In this document: piece by piece, positions 27,753 through 35,517 of the stretch | Layout: each line of letters begins with the position of its first letter | How positions within the stretch are numbered: position 1 is the first letter of the stretch | Assembly (NCBI GenBank): GCA_029266775.1 | Contig: JAQSWF010000001.1 | Coordinates: 1-40,679, forward strand | Length of the DNA stretch: 40,679 nt | Direction: 5' to 3' | Origin: Pseudonocardia sp. | GTDB lineage: Bacteria > Actinomycetota > Actinomycetes > Mycobacteriales > Pseudonocardiaceae | Notes under the pieces: generated by a model | The model's database searches: none | Told to the model about the DNA's origin: nothing | Seen by the model: the letters and a program-made list of their open reading frames with translations, nothing else | Translations under genes and position numbers: made by a program

Positions 27753-27840
27753 GCGAGTTGTCCATCTCGGCACGGCGAGTTGTCCGTCTCGGCACGGCGA
27801 GTTGTGCGTTCGTGCGCGGCGAGTTGCGCAATCGAGTACC
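27753..27840 (+). repeat. 22-bp tandem repeats, four units, just after the dehydrogenase stop
   Basis: Units begin at 27753, 27775, 27797 and 27819. Each begins GCGAGTTG; units 1 and 2 are nearly identical (TCC(A/G)TCTCGGCACG follows), unit 3 keeps a GCGCG end, unit 4 is diverged. They start 14 nt after the stop codon in sense orientation after a C-rich stretch, exactly as at 17468 and 18542. Confidence 0.9.
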
Positions 27841-27888
27841 ACAAGCGGCGGGGCCGCGGACTCCCGTCGCGTGAGGTATGCCTGACCG

Positions 27889-29112
27889 GTGACAGGGCCG
27901 CGTCCCGAGACTCCGACGGCGAACGGGACCGCACCGATCGGGCCACACCACGTCGTGCTTCTGGCGACGGCGGTGGTGCTGCTCGCGGTGAACCTGCGGC
28001 CGGCCGTCGCCGGGGTCGGGCCGGTGCTGCCCGACCTGCGGGCCGACCTGCCGCTCTCCGGCGCCGGCGCCGCGGTGCTGACGACCCTGCCGGTGCTGTG
28101 CTTCGGTTTGCTTGCCCCGCTCGCGCCGAGGCTGGCGCGGCGGTCTGGGATCGAGCCGGTGTTGGTCGGCGTGATGCTCGCGCTGGCGGTCGGGGCCTTC
28201 GGGCGGGTGCTCGACGGACCGGTTGCGCTGTTCGCCGGCACCGTCGTCGCCGGCGGAGCCATCGCGATCGGGAACGTGCTCCTGCCGCCGTTGATCAAGC
28301 AGGACTTCCCGGAGCGCACCGGCCTGATGATGGGCGTCTACACGATGGCTGTCAGCGGGGCAGCCGCGGTCGCCGCCGGGGTCGCCGTGCCGCTCGGCGA
28401 GGTCTCGGACCTGGGCTGGCGGGGTGCGCTCGCGGCCTGGGCGGTCCCGGCCGTCGGCGCAGCACTGGTCTGGGCGGCGCTCGTCCGGCTCCCCCGACTG
28501 CACGGCCGCCGTCCGGCAGCCGCGCCCCCGGCCGGCACGTCGGTGCTGCGGGACCCGCTGGCGTGGCAGCTGACCGTGTTCTTCGGGCTGCAGGCGCTGT
28601 CCTTCTACGCCGTACTGGCCTGGCTGCCGTCGATGTACCGGGACTTTGGAGCGTCGCCGGCCAGCGCCGGTTTCCTCCTATCCCTGTCCGGGCTGGTGCA
28701 GATACCCGTGTCGCTGGTGGTGCCGGGCCTGGCGGGACGGGCGCGGCACCAGGTCTGGTTTGCCACGGGTGCGACCGCGCTGATCGGCGTCGGGCTCCTC
28801 GGCGTGCTGCTGGCGCCGATGGCGGCGCCGGCGGTGTGGGTCGTGCTCGTCGGGGCCGGGCAAGGAGCATGCTTCGCGCTCGGGCTGAACCTCTTCGTGC
28901 TGCGTACCCGCGCTGTCAGCGACACGGCACGCGTGTCGGCAATGGCGCAGAGCATCGGCTACACCATCTGCGCACTGGGCCCGCTGCTCGTCGGCGTGCT
29001 GCACGACCTCACGACGACATGGACGACGCCACTTCTGGTGCTCCTGGCGCTCCTGGGGCCCCAGCTGGTCGCCGGGGCGTTGGCCGGTCGGCGCCGGGTC
29101 GTGGGCGGGTGA
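27889..29112 (+). CDS. MFS transporter, CynX/NimT type
   Basis: A 407-residue transporter with about 12 helices. The first helix ends VVLLAVNLRPAVAGVGPVLPDL, the NLRP-A-x-GP pattern typical of the CynX/NimT (cyanate/nitroimidazole) branch of MFS; GNVLLPPLIKQDFPERTGLMMGVYTMA lies in the fourth and fifth helices and is likewise characteristic. GTG at 27889 lies 6 nt after TATGCC, a possible -10 box, so the mRNA may be leaderless. It is convergent with the idi-PKS operon. Exporting the product of that operon is conceivable but unsupported; the branch is named for cyanate but most members are untested. Confidence 0.9.
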   Translation: MTGPRPETPTANGTAPIGPHHVVLLATAVVLLAVNLRPAVAGVGPVLPDLRADLPLSGAGAAVLTTLPVLCFGLLAPLAPRLARRSGIEPVLVGVMLALAVGAFGRVLDGPVALFAGTVVAGGAIAIGNVLLPPLIKQDFPERTGLMMGVYTMAVSGAAAVAAGVAVPLGEVSDLGWRGALAAWAVPAVGAALVWAALVRLPRLHGRRPAAAPPAGTSVLRDPLAWQLTVFFGLQALSFYAVLAWLPSMYRDFGASPASAGFLLSLSGLVQIPVSLVVPGLAGRARHQVWFATGATALIGVGLLGVLLAPMAAPAVWVVLVGAGQGACFALGLNLFVLRTRAVSDTARVSAMAQSIGYTICALGPLLVGVLHDLTTTWTTPLLVLLALLGPQLVAGALAGRRRVVGG

Positions 29113-29133
29113 CCGCTCAGCCTGTCAGGCGAG

Positions 29134-29712
29134 TCAGACGGTGCGGAGGCGAGGGAGGCCGGGCAGGGCGTCGTCCAGCAGCGGGTCGAGGAGCGGGGCC
29201 TGCAGCCGGGCCCAGGGCGAGAGGATGCTGTCCGGGGCTGTCGCGGCCGCGAGGAACGCGTCCCAGTCCCACCACAGCCATTCCGCCACCTCGGCCGGCA
29301 CCGGGGTCGGGTCGCCGTCGATGCGGCAGACGTAGACCGGGCACAGCTCGTTCTCCTCGACCGTGCCGTCCGAGGCGCGGTAGGAGAAGTCGGGCAGGAC
29401 GAGCGTGAGGCCGCGGGCGGAGACGCCGAGCTCGTCGCACAGCCGGCGGTGCACAGCGTCGTCGATCGCCTCGTCCGGGCCGGGGTGTCCGCAGCACGTA
29501 CCCGTCCACACCAGCGGGAACGCCCGCTTCTCCGCGGCGCGCCGCGTGACGAGGACGCGGCCGGCGGAGTCGAACCCGTAGCAGGAAAAGGCGAGGTGAC
29601 GCGGCGTGGTGGCGCCGTGCACGGTCGCCTTGTCGGCGACGCCCACAGGCCGCCCCGCGTCGTCGAGGAGCACCACCTCTTCGCGCTCGGTGACGAGGCT
29701 GTCGCTACTCAC
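29134..29712 (-). CDS. idi: isopentenyl-diphosphate delta-isomerase, type I
   Basis: A 192-residue Nudix-fold enzyme that interconverts IPP and DMAPP. The catalytic cysteine motif TGTCCGHP lies near residue 72 and the second catalytic residue in VEENELCPVY near 125; RAAEKRAFPLVWTG also matches the family. Metal-binding His/Glu residues are in place. GTG at 29712 overlaps the type III PKS stop by 4 nt (GTGA), so it is translationally coupled to a polyketide gene, an unusual neighbour for idi and a hint that the operon product is prenylated or needs isoprenoid supply. No prenyltransferase is in the window. Confidence 0.94.
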   Translation of the reverse strand: MSSDSLVTEREEVVLLDDAGRPVGVADKATVHGATTPRHLAFSCYGFDSAGRVLVTRRAAEKRAFPLVWTGTCCGHPGPDEAIDDAVHRRLCDELGVSARGLTLVLPDFSYRASDGTVEENELCPVYVCRIDGDPTPVPAEVAEWLWWDWDAFLAAATAPDSILSPWARLQAPLLDPLLDDALPGLPRLRTV

Positions 29713-30782
29713 CGGGGGTCGTCCTCCTGATGTCGGTCGGGTGCCCGCAGCAGGGCGGCGTACAGGGTCAGGCCAGGCCCGAAGGCCAGCGCGACGGCAT
29801 GACCACCGGGTCGGGGGCGGCCCGCGGTGCGCAGCGCATCGATCACCAGGGGCACGGTGGCCGACGAGCAGTTCCCGTGCGCGGCCAAGATGGCGCGCGA
29901 CGCCGCCAGTGCATCCGCGGGCAGCCCGAGATGATCCTGGACCGTGTCCAGAATGCGCGGACCACCGGGGTGCACGGCCCACGCGTCGACGTCGCCGACA
30001 TCGAGCCCGTGGGCCTCGAGCAGGCGTTCGACCATGGGGCGCACGTGCCGTCCGAGGACCTCCGGGACCCGCGGCGAAAGCCCCATCCGGAAGCCCTGGT
30101 CCGTGACGTCCCAGCTCATGTGGTCCGCCGTCGCCGGGTCGGTGACCGCCGCGACCTCGACGACCTCGAGCCCCGGCCCCACACCCGGGGCGACGACGAT
30201 CGCCACCGCCGCGTCGCCGAACAGCGCGTGCGACACCACCTGGCCGACGTCGTCGGTCGGCGGCTGGACGTGCAGCGACGGCAGCTCGAGGGTCAACAGC
30301 ACCGCGGGGCGGTCGCGGGCGGCGGCGAAGTCGGCGACGGCGCCGAGCCCGGGTACCGCGGCGTAGCAGCCCATGTGCCCGATCACCAGCCGCTGCACGC
30401 CAGGGGCCATGCCGAGGTCGGCCGCCACCCGGATGTCGAGGCCCGGAGTCGCGTACCCGGTGCACGACGCGACGGCGAACAGGCCGACGTCCTCCGCGGC
30501 CAGCTCGGCGTCCGCCAGCGCGGCGGCGACCGCGCCCTTGCCGAGGGGCACCGACTCGGTGGCGTAGCGACGCATCCGGTCTCCTGTGGACCAGCGCGTG
30601 ACGTCGTCGTCGGCGAGCGGGTTCGCCACCGCCTGCCGGTGGGTCACCCCGGCGTCGCGGAAGATCCGTGCAGCCAGTCGCCCGCCACCGTGGTGACGCG
30701 CGAAGAACCCGTCCCACAGCGCGTCCTGCGCGATGGGTCCGCCGGGCAGCGCAGCACCCAGCCCGATGATCCGTGCTGTCAC
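29709..30782 (-). CDS. type III polyketide synthase (chalcone/stilbene synthase superfamily)
   Basis: A 357-residue ketosynthase-fold enzyme. The catalytic triad can be seen: Cys in IGHMGCYAAVPGL near 139, His in AVHPGGPRIL near 274 and Asn in HGNCSSATV near 307; ALAFGPGLTLYAALL at the C-terminus is the family GFGPG-type loop. It would extend an acyl-CoA starter with malonyl-CoA units. The start is GTG at 30782 because the GTGA there matches the overlapping junctions elsewhere in this operon; ATG at 30785 is the ORF-track alternative. The start lies inside the third copy of a 26-bp tandem repeat. It is 48 nt downstream of the acyl-CoA dehydrogenase-like gene. Confidence 0.93.
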   Translation of the reverse strand: MTARIIGLGAALPGGPIAQDALWDGFFARHHGGGRLAARIFRDAGVTHRQAVANPLADDDVTRWSTGDRMRRYATESVPLGKGAVAAALADAELAAEDVGLFAVASCTGYATPGLDIRVAADLGMAPGVQRLVIGHMGCYAAVPGLGAVADFAAARDRPAVLLTLELPSLHVQPPTDDVGQVVSHALFGDAAVAIVVAPGVGPGLEVVEVAAVTDPATADHMSWDVTDQGFRMGLSPRVPEVLGRHVRPMVERLLEAHGLDVGDVDAWAVHPGGPRILDTVQDHLGLPADALAASRAILAAHGNCSSATVPLVIDALRTAGRPRPGGHAVALAFGPGLTLYAALLRAPDRHQEDDPR

Positions 30783-30857
30783 CATCGCGGCCCCGCCGCA
30801 GTGCTCACCATCGCGGCACCGCCGCAGTGCTCACCATCGCGGCACCGCCGCGGCGTG
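30780..30857 (-). repeat. 26-bp tandem repeat, three copies, spanning stop and start codons
   Basis: Copies begin at 30780, 30806 and 30832; the first two differ at one base and the third diverges only in its last six bases. Each contains, on the minus strand, CGATGGTGA: TGA is the stop of the acyl-CoA dehydrogenase gene in the 30832 copy and GTG is the start of the PKS gene in the 30780 copy. The stop and the start are exactly 52 nt (two units) apart. Confidence 0.93.
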
Positions 30858-32045
30858 CGGGTCACCACCCAGCGCAGCGACGCCCAGCCAGTCCGCGCAC
30901 ACGTCCGACGTCGCCGGCTGCAGCGCCCCGCACCGCGCGTCCCGGAAGATCCGCTCGAGCGGGTGGCCGCGACGGGTGACCGACGTGCCGGCGGCCTCGA
31001 GCATGCTGGCCGCCACGTCCGCCGCCGTGTCTCCGGCCAGCAGCTTCGCTCGCCACACCCAGCGGTTGGTCTCCGCGCTGCCGGGGTCGGCGTCGACCCG
31101 CACGGCGGCCTCGTGCACGGCCAGTTCGGCCGCGGCGACGGCGGCGTCGGCGCGCCCGATGCGCGCGCGGGCGGCCGGGAGCCCGACGAGGTCACGCTGC
31201 TGCAGGTGGGCGACGGCGGCATCGACGGCCGAGCGGGCCACCCCCACGTACACCGCGGCGTAGGAGGCCACCAACCACTGCGGCATCACCTGCGCCAGCA
31301 GCAGTGCCAACCCCTCCAAGCCGCCCAGCAGCGCGTCGGCCGGAACCTCGACGTCGAGGTGCAGATCGTGGCTGCCTGTGGCGCGCATGCCGAGCGAGTC
31401 CCACGTCTCCTCCACCATGACGCCGGGACCCGCGGGCACGAGGAACTGCGACACCACCGGCGCGCCGTCCGCACCGAGCTCGGGGGCCCGCGCCGCGACG
31501 AGGTAGGCGTCGGCATGCCCGGCACCGGAGACGAACGCCTTGGCGCCGGTGATCCGATACCCGCGCGCGGTGCGCGTGTAGCAGGTTCGCACCTGCGACA
31601 GCCGGGAGCCGGCGCCGCGCTCGCTCGCGGCGACGGCGTAGAACGCTCCGTCGGCGGCGTCGACGAGGATGCGGTCCCGGGCGTCGAACCAGCTCTCCGG
31701 CGCGCCGAGCGCGCGGGCGAGGTCGTCCGGCGTGGCGGCCAAGGCGCCGGTGACGGAGGCGTGCATGTTGAACAGAAGCGCGGTCGCGGCGGCGCCGGTG
31801 GCGAGCTCCGTCGCCACCGCCGTGTAGCCGGCGAACCCGGCCTCGGCGCCGCCCAGCCGCGCGGGCACCATCAGCCCCAGCATCCGCGCTGCCCGCAGGT
31901 CCTCGACGTCCGCGGTCGGGAAGCGACCGGCGGCGTCGTGCTCCGCGGCGCGGTCAGCGAAGGCGGCCGCCAGCCCGCGTGCGGTCGCGAGGAGGGAGGT
32001 GGAGTCGGTCGGGCGGGTGGCCGTTGCGGGTGTCGGTGCCGTCAC
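30831..32045 (-). CDS. acyl-CoA dehydrogenase family flavoprotein
   Basis: About 404 residues with the three-part layout of the acyl-CoA dehydrogenase superfamily: an N-terminal helical domain with RMLGLMVPARLGGAEAGF, a middle beta domain with AASERGAGSRLSQV and YRITGAKAFVSGAGHADAYLV, and a C-terminal helix bundle with DSLGMRATGSHDLHLDVEVP before it and LERIFRDARCGAL near the end. The usual catalytic glutamate cannot be placed with confidence, so a flavin-dependent oxygenase or desaturase of the same fold is an alternative. GTG at 32045 overlaps the methyltransferase stop by 4 nt (GTGA). In this operon it may prepare an unsaturated starter or modify the polyketide. Confidence 0.87.
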   Translation of the reverse strand: MTAPTPATATRPTDSTSLLATARGLAAAFADRAAEHDAAGRFPTADVEDLRAARMLGLMVPARLGGAEAGFAGYTAVATELATGAAATALLFNMHASVTGALAATPDDLARALGAPESWFDARDRILVDAADGAFYAVAASERGAGSRLSQVRTCYTRTARGYRITGAKAFVSGAGHADAYLVAARAPELGADGAPVVSQFLVPAGPGVMVEETWDSLGMRATGSHDLHLDVEVPADALLGGLEGLALLLAQVMPQWLVASYAAVYVGVARSAVDAAVAHLQQRDLVGLPAARARIGRADAAVAAAELAVHEAAVRVDADPGSAETNRWVWRAKLLAGDTAADVAASMLEAAGTSVTRRGHPLERIFRDARCGALQPATSDVCADWLGVAALGGDPHAAAVPRW

Positions 32046-32824
32046 CGTCGGCGCCCCGCGCCCTGGAAGAGCACGGCAGTGGTCGGCACCGCCACCATCC
32101 GCACGGCGGACCGACGCCCGGCGCGCCACAGCAGCATGTCCAGCACGGACGGGCGGATACCCCACAGGCGCAGGTCCACGCCGTACCGGGCGCACTCGCG
32201 CACCAGCTCGGCGCGATTCACGAAGAGTGCCGGGTCGTGGATGCCGGGTGGCGGGCCGCCGGGGAGGCGCTCGGCCAGCGTCACCCCGAGGAGACGACCC
32301 AGCCGGGTCGCCGCGAGGGTGTCGAGCACCAGCAAGCCACCGGGACGCAGCAACCGGCAGGCCTCCCGGACGGCCCGGGGCAGGTCCGGCACGTGCTCGA
32401 GGATCTCCCCCGCGACGACGACATCCGCGCAGGCGTCACGCAGCGGAACGGCCAGGACGTCGCCGCGCACCGGCGCGACGCCGTGCGCCGCGGCCTGGGC
32501 CAGCGCCGACACCGTGAGGTCGACGCCGACGTGCCGGTAACCCTTGCCGGCGACGTGCGGAGCGAGCAGGCCCGCACCGCAGCCCAGGTCGACGAGGACA
32601 GCGCCCGGGCGAGTGGCGGAGGGGATCAGGGCGCCCCGAGCGGCGGCAACCCACTGCAGCATCGCGAAGGCCCCGCGTGGCGCCCACCAGTGCGCGGCCA
32701 GGTCGTCGTACTGAGCAAGATCGTTCGGCTGCCGTGCTCGACCGCGTGATGCGGGGGCGTCCGGGGGTCGCCGGACCGCGGACGGCCGGGCGCGTCGACC
32801 GTCAGGCAGCGAGGTGGTCTCCAC
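32042..32824 (-). CDS. class I SAM-dependent methyltransferase (UbiG-like)
   Basis: About 260 residues. Motif I is VLVDLGCGAGLLAPHVA near residue 95; GVDLTVSAL, VRGDVLAVPLRD and EILEHVPDL follow in the order of UbiG-type O-methyltransferases. The segment QPNDLAQYDDLAAHWWAPRGAF precedes the fold, also as in UbiG. The GTG at 32824 is the only plausible start between this segment and the next gene; it overlaps the small upstream ORF by 23 nt and has a weak ribosome binding site. It leads the type III PKS operon, so methylation of a phenolic hydroxyl or the chain carboxyl is likely; the substrate is unknown. Confidence 0.87.
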   Translation of the reverse strand: METTSLPDGRRARPSAVRRPPDAPASRGRARQPNDLAQYDDLAAHWWAPRGAFAMLQWVAAARGALIPSATRPGAVLVDLGCGAGLLAPHVAGKGYRHVGVDLTVSALAQAAAHGVAPVRGDVLAVPLRDACADVVVAGEILEHVPDLPRAVREACRLLRPGGLLVLDTLAATRLGRLLGVTLAERLPGGPPPGIHDPALFVNRAELVRECARYGVDLRLWGIRPSVLDMLLWRAGRRSAVRMVAVPTTAVLFQGAGRRR

Positions 32825-33155
32825 ACTCGTCGCCGGCGGCGGACAGCGCCGCAGCCGTGGCGCGGTGGGCCGCAGCGAGGGCATCCGCGGTCGCTCGCAC
32901 ATCCGCCTGCGCGTCGGCCGGTGGCTGGAGGACGACGGGCTGCAGCGGGGAGCTCGCGGGCTGCAGAACGTCGCTGTCCGGCGCATCGTGCGACGGCACC
33001 GCCAGCCCGAGCACCGTGCCGACGGTCGCGACGACGACGCTCGCCGAGCGCGTGACCGTCGCCGGGCGTGCGATCCGTCGGTCCAGGCGGTGGCGTCCTC
33101 GCGGGGTCCCGTAACGACTCACGGCTCGGGCATACCCGGCACTTCGCGTCCTCAT
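32802..33155 (-). CDS. small hypothetical membrane-anchored or secreted protein
   Basis: A 117-residue ORF with a basic N-terminal 35 residues, one hydrophobic segment (SASVVVATVGTVLGLAVP, about 37-54) and an Ala-rich hydrophilic tail ADALAAAHRATAAALSAAGD. I do not recognise a family. It overlaps the methyltransferase start by 23 nt, which would fit coupled translation. The ATG at 33155 has no strong ribosome binding site, and the true start may be further in. It may be a real gene or a chance ORF. Confidence 0.45.
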   Translation of the reverse strand: MRTRSAGYARAVSRYGTPRGRHRLDRRIARPATVTRSASVVVATVGTVLGLAVPSHDAPDSDVLQPASSPLQPVVLQPPADAQADVRATADALAAAHRATAAALSAAGDECGDHLAA

Positions 33156-33210
33156 TCGTCGATGCCGCTACGCCGTGCTCCGCTTCGGCGTTGATCTTTG
33201 AGAACGAGCG

Positions 33211-33375
33211 TCACTCTTCGTCGGCACCACCGGTTCCGGCGAGGTCCGCCGGGTCCGTAGTGCCCTGCGGGTCGTCCTCGACGCTCAGGTTGCCCATCGG
33301 CTCGTCGGTCGCGCTCGCGGCGGCGACATCCTGGTCGTCGCTGCCCGTGGTGCGCTCCGGCATCTGCTCCGACAT
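33211..33375 (-). CDS. small acidic hypothetical protein
   Basis: A 54-residue, strongly acidic protein (SVEDDPQGTTDPADL; ends GGADEE) with no hydrophobic segment. The support is a very good ribosome binding site, AAGGAGG, 5 nt before the ATG, and its own position between two genes on the same strand. It is probably disordered in solution. No function can be assigned; small acidic proteins of this kind are common in actinobacteria. The ORF track merges it into a longer shadow ORF from 33711. Confidence 0.6.
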   Translation of the reverse strand: MSEQMPERTTGSDDQDVAAASATDEPMGNLSVEDDPQGTTDPADLAGTGGADEE

Positions 33376-33433
33376 CACGGCCTCCTTCTGCGGCCCACCG
33401 TCGGACCGCGTTCTCGCCCTGCTGGAAATCTTG

Positions 33434-34627
33434 TCAGCCGAGGCGCGGCTGCAGCAGCGTCTTGACCATTCCGTCCTGCTTCTTCTGGAACGTCGCGTAC
33501 GCCTCGGGGCCGGCCCCGAGCGGAAGGCGGTGGGTGGCGAAGTCGTCGACTCCCAGCGGGTCCGCGTCGGTGAGCAGCGGAAGGATGTCGGGCGACCAGC
33601 GGTGCACGTTCGCCTGCCCCATCCGCAGCTGCAGCTGCTTGTCGAAGATCTGCAGCATCGGCATCGGGTCCGCCATCCCGCCGTACACCCCGCTGAGCGA
33701 GATCGTCCCACCGCGGCGGACGATCTCGACTGCGGAGTACACGGCGCCGAGCCGATCCACGCCGGCGGTCTGCATGAGCCTGCTGGCCACGGCGTCCGGG
33801 AGCAGGCCCGTGATCTGCTGGGCCGCCTTGGCCACCGGGGAGCCGTGCGCCTCCAAGCCCACCGCGTCGATCACGGCGTCGGGCCCGCGGCCACCGGTCA
33901 GCCCGCGGACGACGTCGGCGAGGTCCTTGCCGTGCTGGCGGAGGTCGATGGTCTCGACGTCGTTCTTGCGTGCCCGCTCCAGACGGTCGGGTACCAGGTC
34001 AATCCCGATCACGGTCTCCACCCCGAGATGGCGCGCAATGCGCGTGCACATGTCGCCGATCGGGCCGAGGCCGAGCACGGCGAGCGAGCCTCCGGGCTTC
34101 ACGTCGGCGTAGGCGACCGCCTGCCACGACGTGGGGAGCACGTCGGAGAGGTAGACGAACCGGTCGTCCGGCGGCCCGTGCGGCACCTTGATCGGCAGCG
34201 TGTTGCCGAAGGGCACGCGCAGGTACTCGGCCTGCCCGCCGGGCACCTGCCCGTAGAGCTTGGTGTAGCCGAACAGCGACGCCCCGGTGCCGTACTCGTG
34301 GACCTGCGTGGTCTCGCACTGGCTGTGCAGGCCCTGGCCGCACATGACGCAGGTGCCGCAGGAGACGTTGAACGGCACGACCACCCGGTCGCCGACCTTC
34401 ACCTCGGTCACCCCGGGCCCTACCTCGGCGACGACCCCCATCGGCTCGTGCCCGAGGATGTCGCCCGGGTCGAGGAACGGGCCGAGCACTTCGTAGAGGT
34501 GCAGGTCCGAGCCGCACACCCCGGTGGAGGTGATCTCGACGATCACGTCTGTGGGGTTCTGAATTGTCGGGTCCGGCACGGTGTCGACGCGGACATCCCG
34601 CTTGCCGTGCCACGTGAGCGCTCTCAT
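33434..34627 (-). CDS. zinc-dependent alcohol dehydrogenase (MDR family)
   Basis: A 397-residue medium-chain dehydrogenase. Catalytic zinc ligands are in TGVCGSDLHLYE and GHEPMGVV; the structural zinc site is CGTCVMCGQGLHSQC; the coenzyme domain has VLGLGPIGDMC and IGIDLVPDRLERA. The insertion near residue 270 (QQITGLLPDAVASRLMQTAGVDRL) places it with glutathione-independent formaldehyde-dehydrogenase-like enzymes. ATG at 34627 lies 16 nt after an SDR gene stop, so the two are in an operon. It likely oxidises an alcohol or aldehyde hydrate with NAD+; the precise substrate is open. Confidence 0.92.
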   Translation of the reverse strand: MRALTWHGKRDVRVDTVPDPTIQNPTDVIVEITSTGVCGSDLHLYEVLGPFLDPGDILGHEPMGVVAEVGPGVTEVKVGDRVVVPFNVSCGTCVMCGQGLHSQCETTQVHEYGTGASLFGYTKLYGQVPGGQAEYLRVPFGNTLPIKVPHGPPDDRFVYLSDVLPTSWQAVAYADVKPGGSLAVLGLGPIGDMCTRIARHLGVETVIGIDLVPDRLERARKNDVETIDLRQHGKDLADVVRGLTGGRGPDAVIDAVGLEAHGSPVAKAAQQITGLLPDAVASRLMQTAGVDRLGAVYSAVEIVRRGGTISLSGVYGGMADPMPMLQIFDKQLQLRMGQANVHRWSPDILPLLTDADPLGVDDFATHRLPLGAGPEAYATFQKKQDGMVKTLLQPRLG

Positions 34628-34643
34628 CGCGATCCCTTCTTGA

Positions 34644-35435
34644 TCAGTCGCCCGAACCCGGCTCGGCCATCTGCCGGTGCATCGTGCCCTTCAGCGAGTC
34701 GGGCAGCACCTTGGCGGCCACGCCCTGCGCCTTGGTCCCGAGACCACCGGCGATGATCTTCTTCTCGCCGTTCATCAGCGCGTCGAAGCCCTGCTTGGCC
34801 ACCTGCTCGGCGCTGTCCTTGCTACTTGCGCCGACCTTGGTGTCGTCCATCTCGGCGCGGTGGAAGAAGTTCGTCTCGGTCGGACCGGGCATCAGCGAGG
34901 TGATCGTGACGCCGCTGTCCTTCAGCTCCTCCTGGAGCGCCTCGGCGAACGACTGCACGAACGACTTCGACGCGTTGTACACGGCCTGGAAGGTGCCCGG
35001 CATCGTCGAGGCGATCGACGAGGTGAAGAGCACCCGGCCCTCACCCCGCCCGGCCATGTCGCCCAGTACGAGCTTGGCCAGGTGCACCGTCGACGTGACG
35101 TTGACGTCGATGATCTCCTTCTCCTGGGCGAAGTCGATGTCGACGAAGCGCCCGCCCTGCCCCAGCCCGGCGTTCAACGCGGCCGCGGCGAGCGGACGTC
35201 CGGTGACGCCCACGGCCGCCCACAGGGCTTCGACGCCGTGTCCCGTGCGGAGGTCCGCCTGCACCTCGGAGACGGTCGCGCCGCTGGTGCGAAGCTGCTG
35301 GGCGGCGGACGCCAGCCCGACGTCTTCGGCGTTCACCACGAGGTCGAAGCCGTGCTCGGCGAACTGCCGGGCGAGCTCGAACCCGATACCGCTGGACGCG
35401 CCGGTGACGAGCGCGAGTGGCCTGCTGTCGGTCAT
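34644..35435 (-). CDS. short-chain dehydrogenase/reductase
   Basis: A 263-residue classical SDR: TGASSGIGFELAR (TGxxxGIG cofactor motif) near residue 11, NAGLGQGG near 86, the catalytic Ser in LFTSSIAS near 140 and YNASK (YxxxK) near 155. The C-terminal third (KDSAEQVAKQGFDALMNGEKK) matches SDRs often annotated in stress or lipid contexts. It is transcribed with the zinc alcohol dehydrogenase. No substrate can be assigned. Confidence 0.92.
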   Translation of the reverse strand: MTDSRPLALVTGASSGIGFELARQFAEHGFDLVVNAEDVGLASAAQQLRTSGATVSEVQADLRTGHGVEALWAAVGVTGRPLAAAALNAGLGQGGRFVDIDFAQEKEIIDVNVTSTVHLAKLVLGDMAGRGEGRVLFTSSIASTMPGTFQAVYNASKSFVQSFAEALQEELKDSGVTITSLMPGPTETNFFHRAEMDDTKVGASSKDSAEQVAKQGFDALMNGEKKIIAGGLGTKAQGVAAKVLPDSLKGTMHRQMAEPGSGD

Positions 35436-35517
35436 GGCGATGGCGTACCCCCCGCACCGGCGCCTATCCGCGGCTTATCGTGACGCTCAGCAGCCACCTG
35501 CCGGAAGGGAACCAACC

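Noticed and set aside
29113-29133. GCCTGTCAGGC mini-hairpin between the MFS and idi 3' ends
   Set aside because: The stem is only 4 bp and too weak to call a terminator.
27384-29408. 674-aa plus ORF
   Set aside because: An Arg/Ala-rich frame shadow of the dehydrogenase, MFS and idi genes with no recognisable motif.
30785-30857. ATG starts in the upstream repeat copies as alternative PKS starts
   Set aside because: Each upstream copy runs into its own in-frame stop within 11 codons because the unit length is not a multiple of three.
29730-32540. 936-aa plus ORF antisense to the PKS operon
   Set aside because: Antisense shadow of high-GC coding sequence; composition is Arg/His/Gly-rich and no domain is seen.
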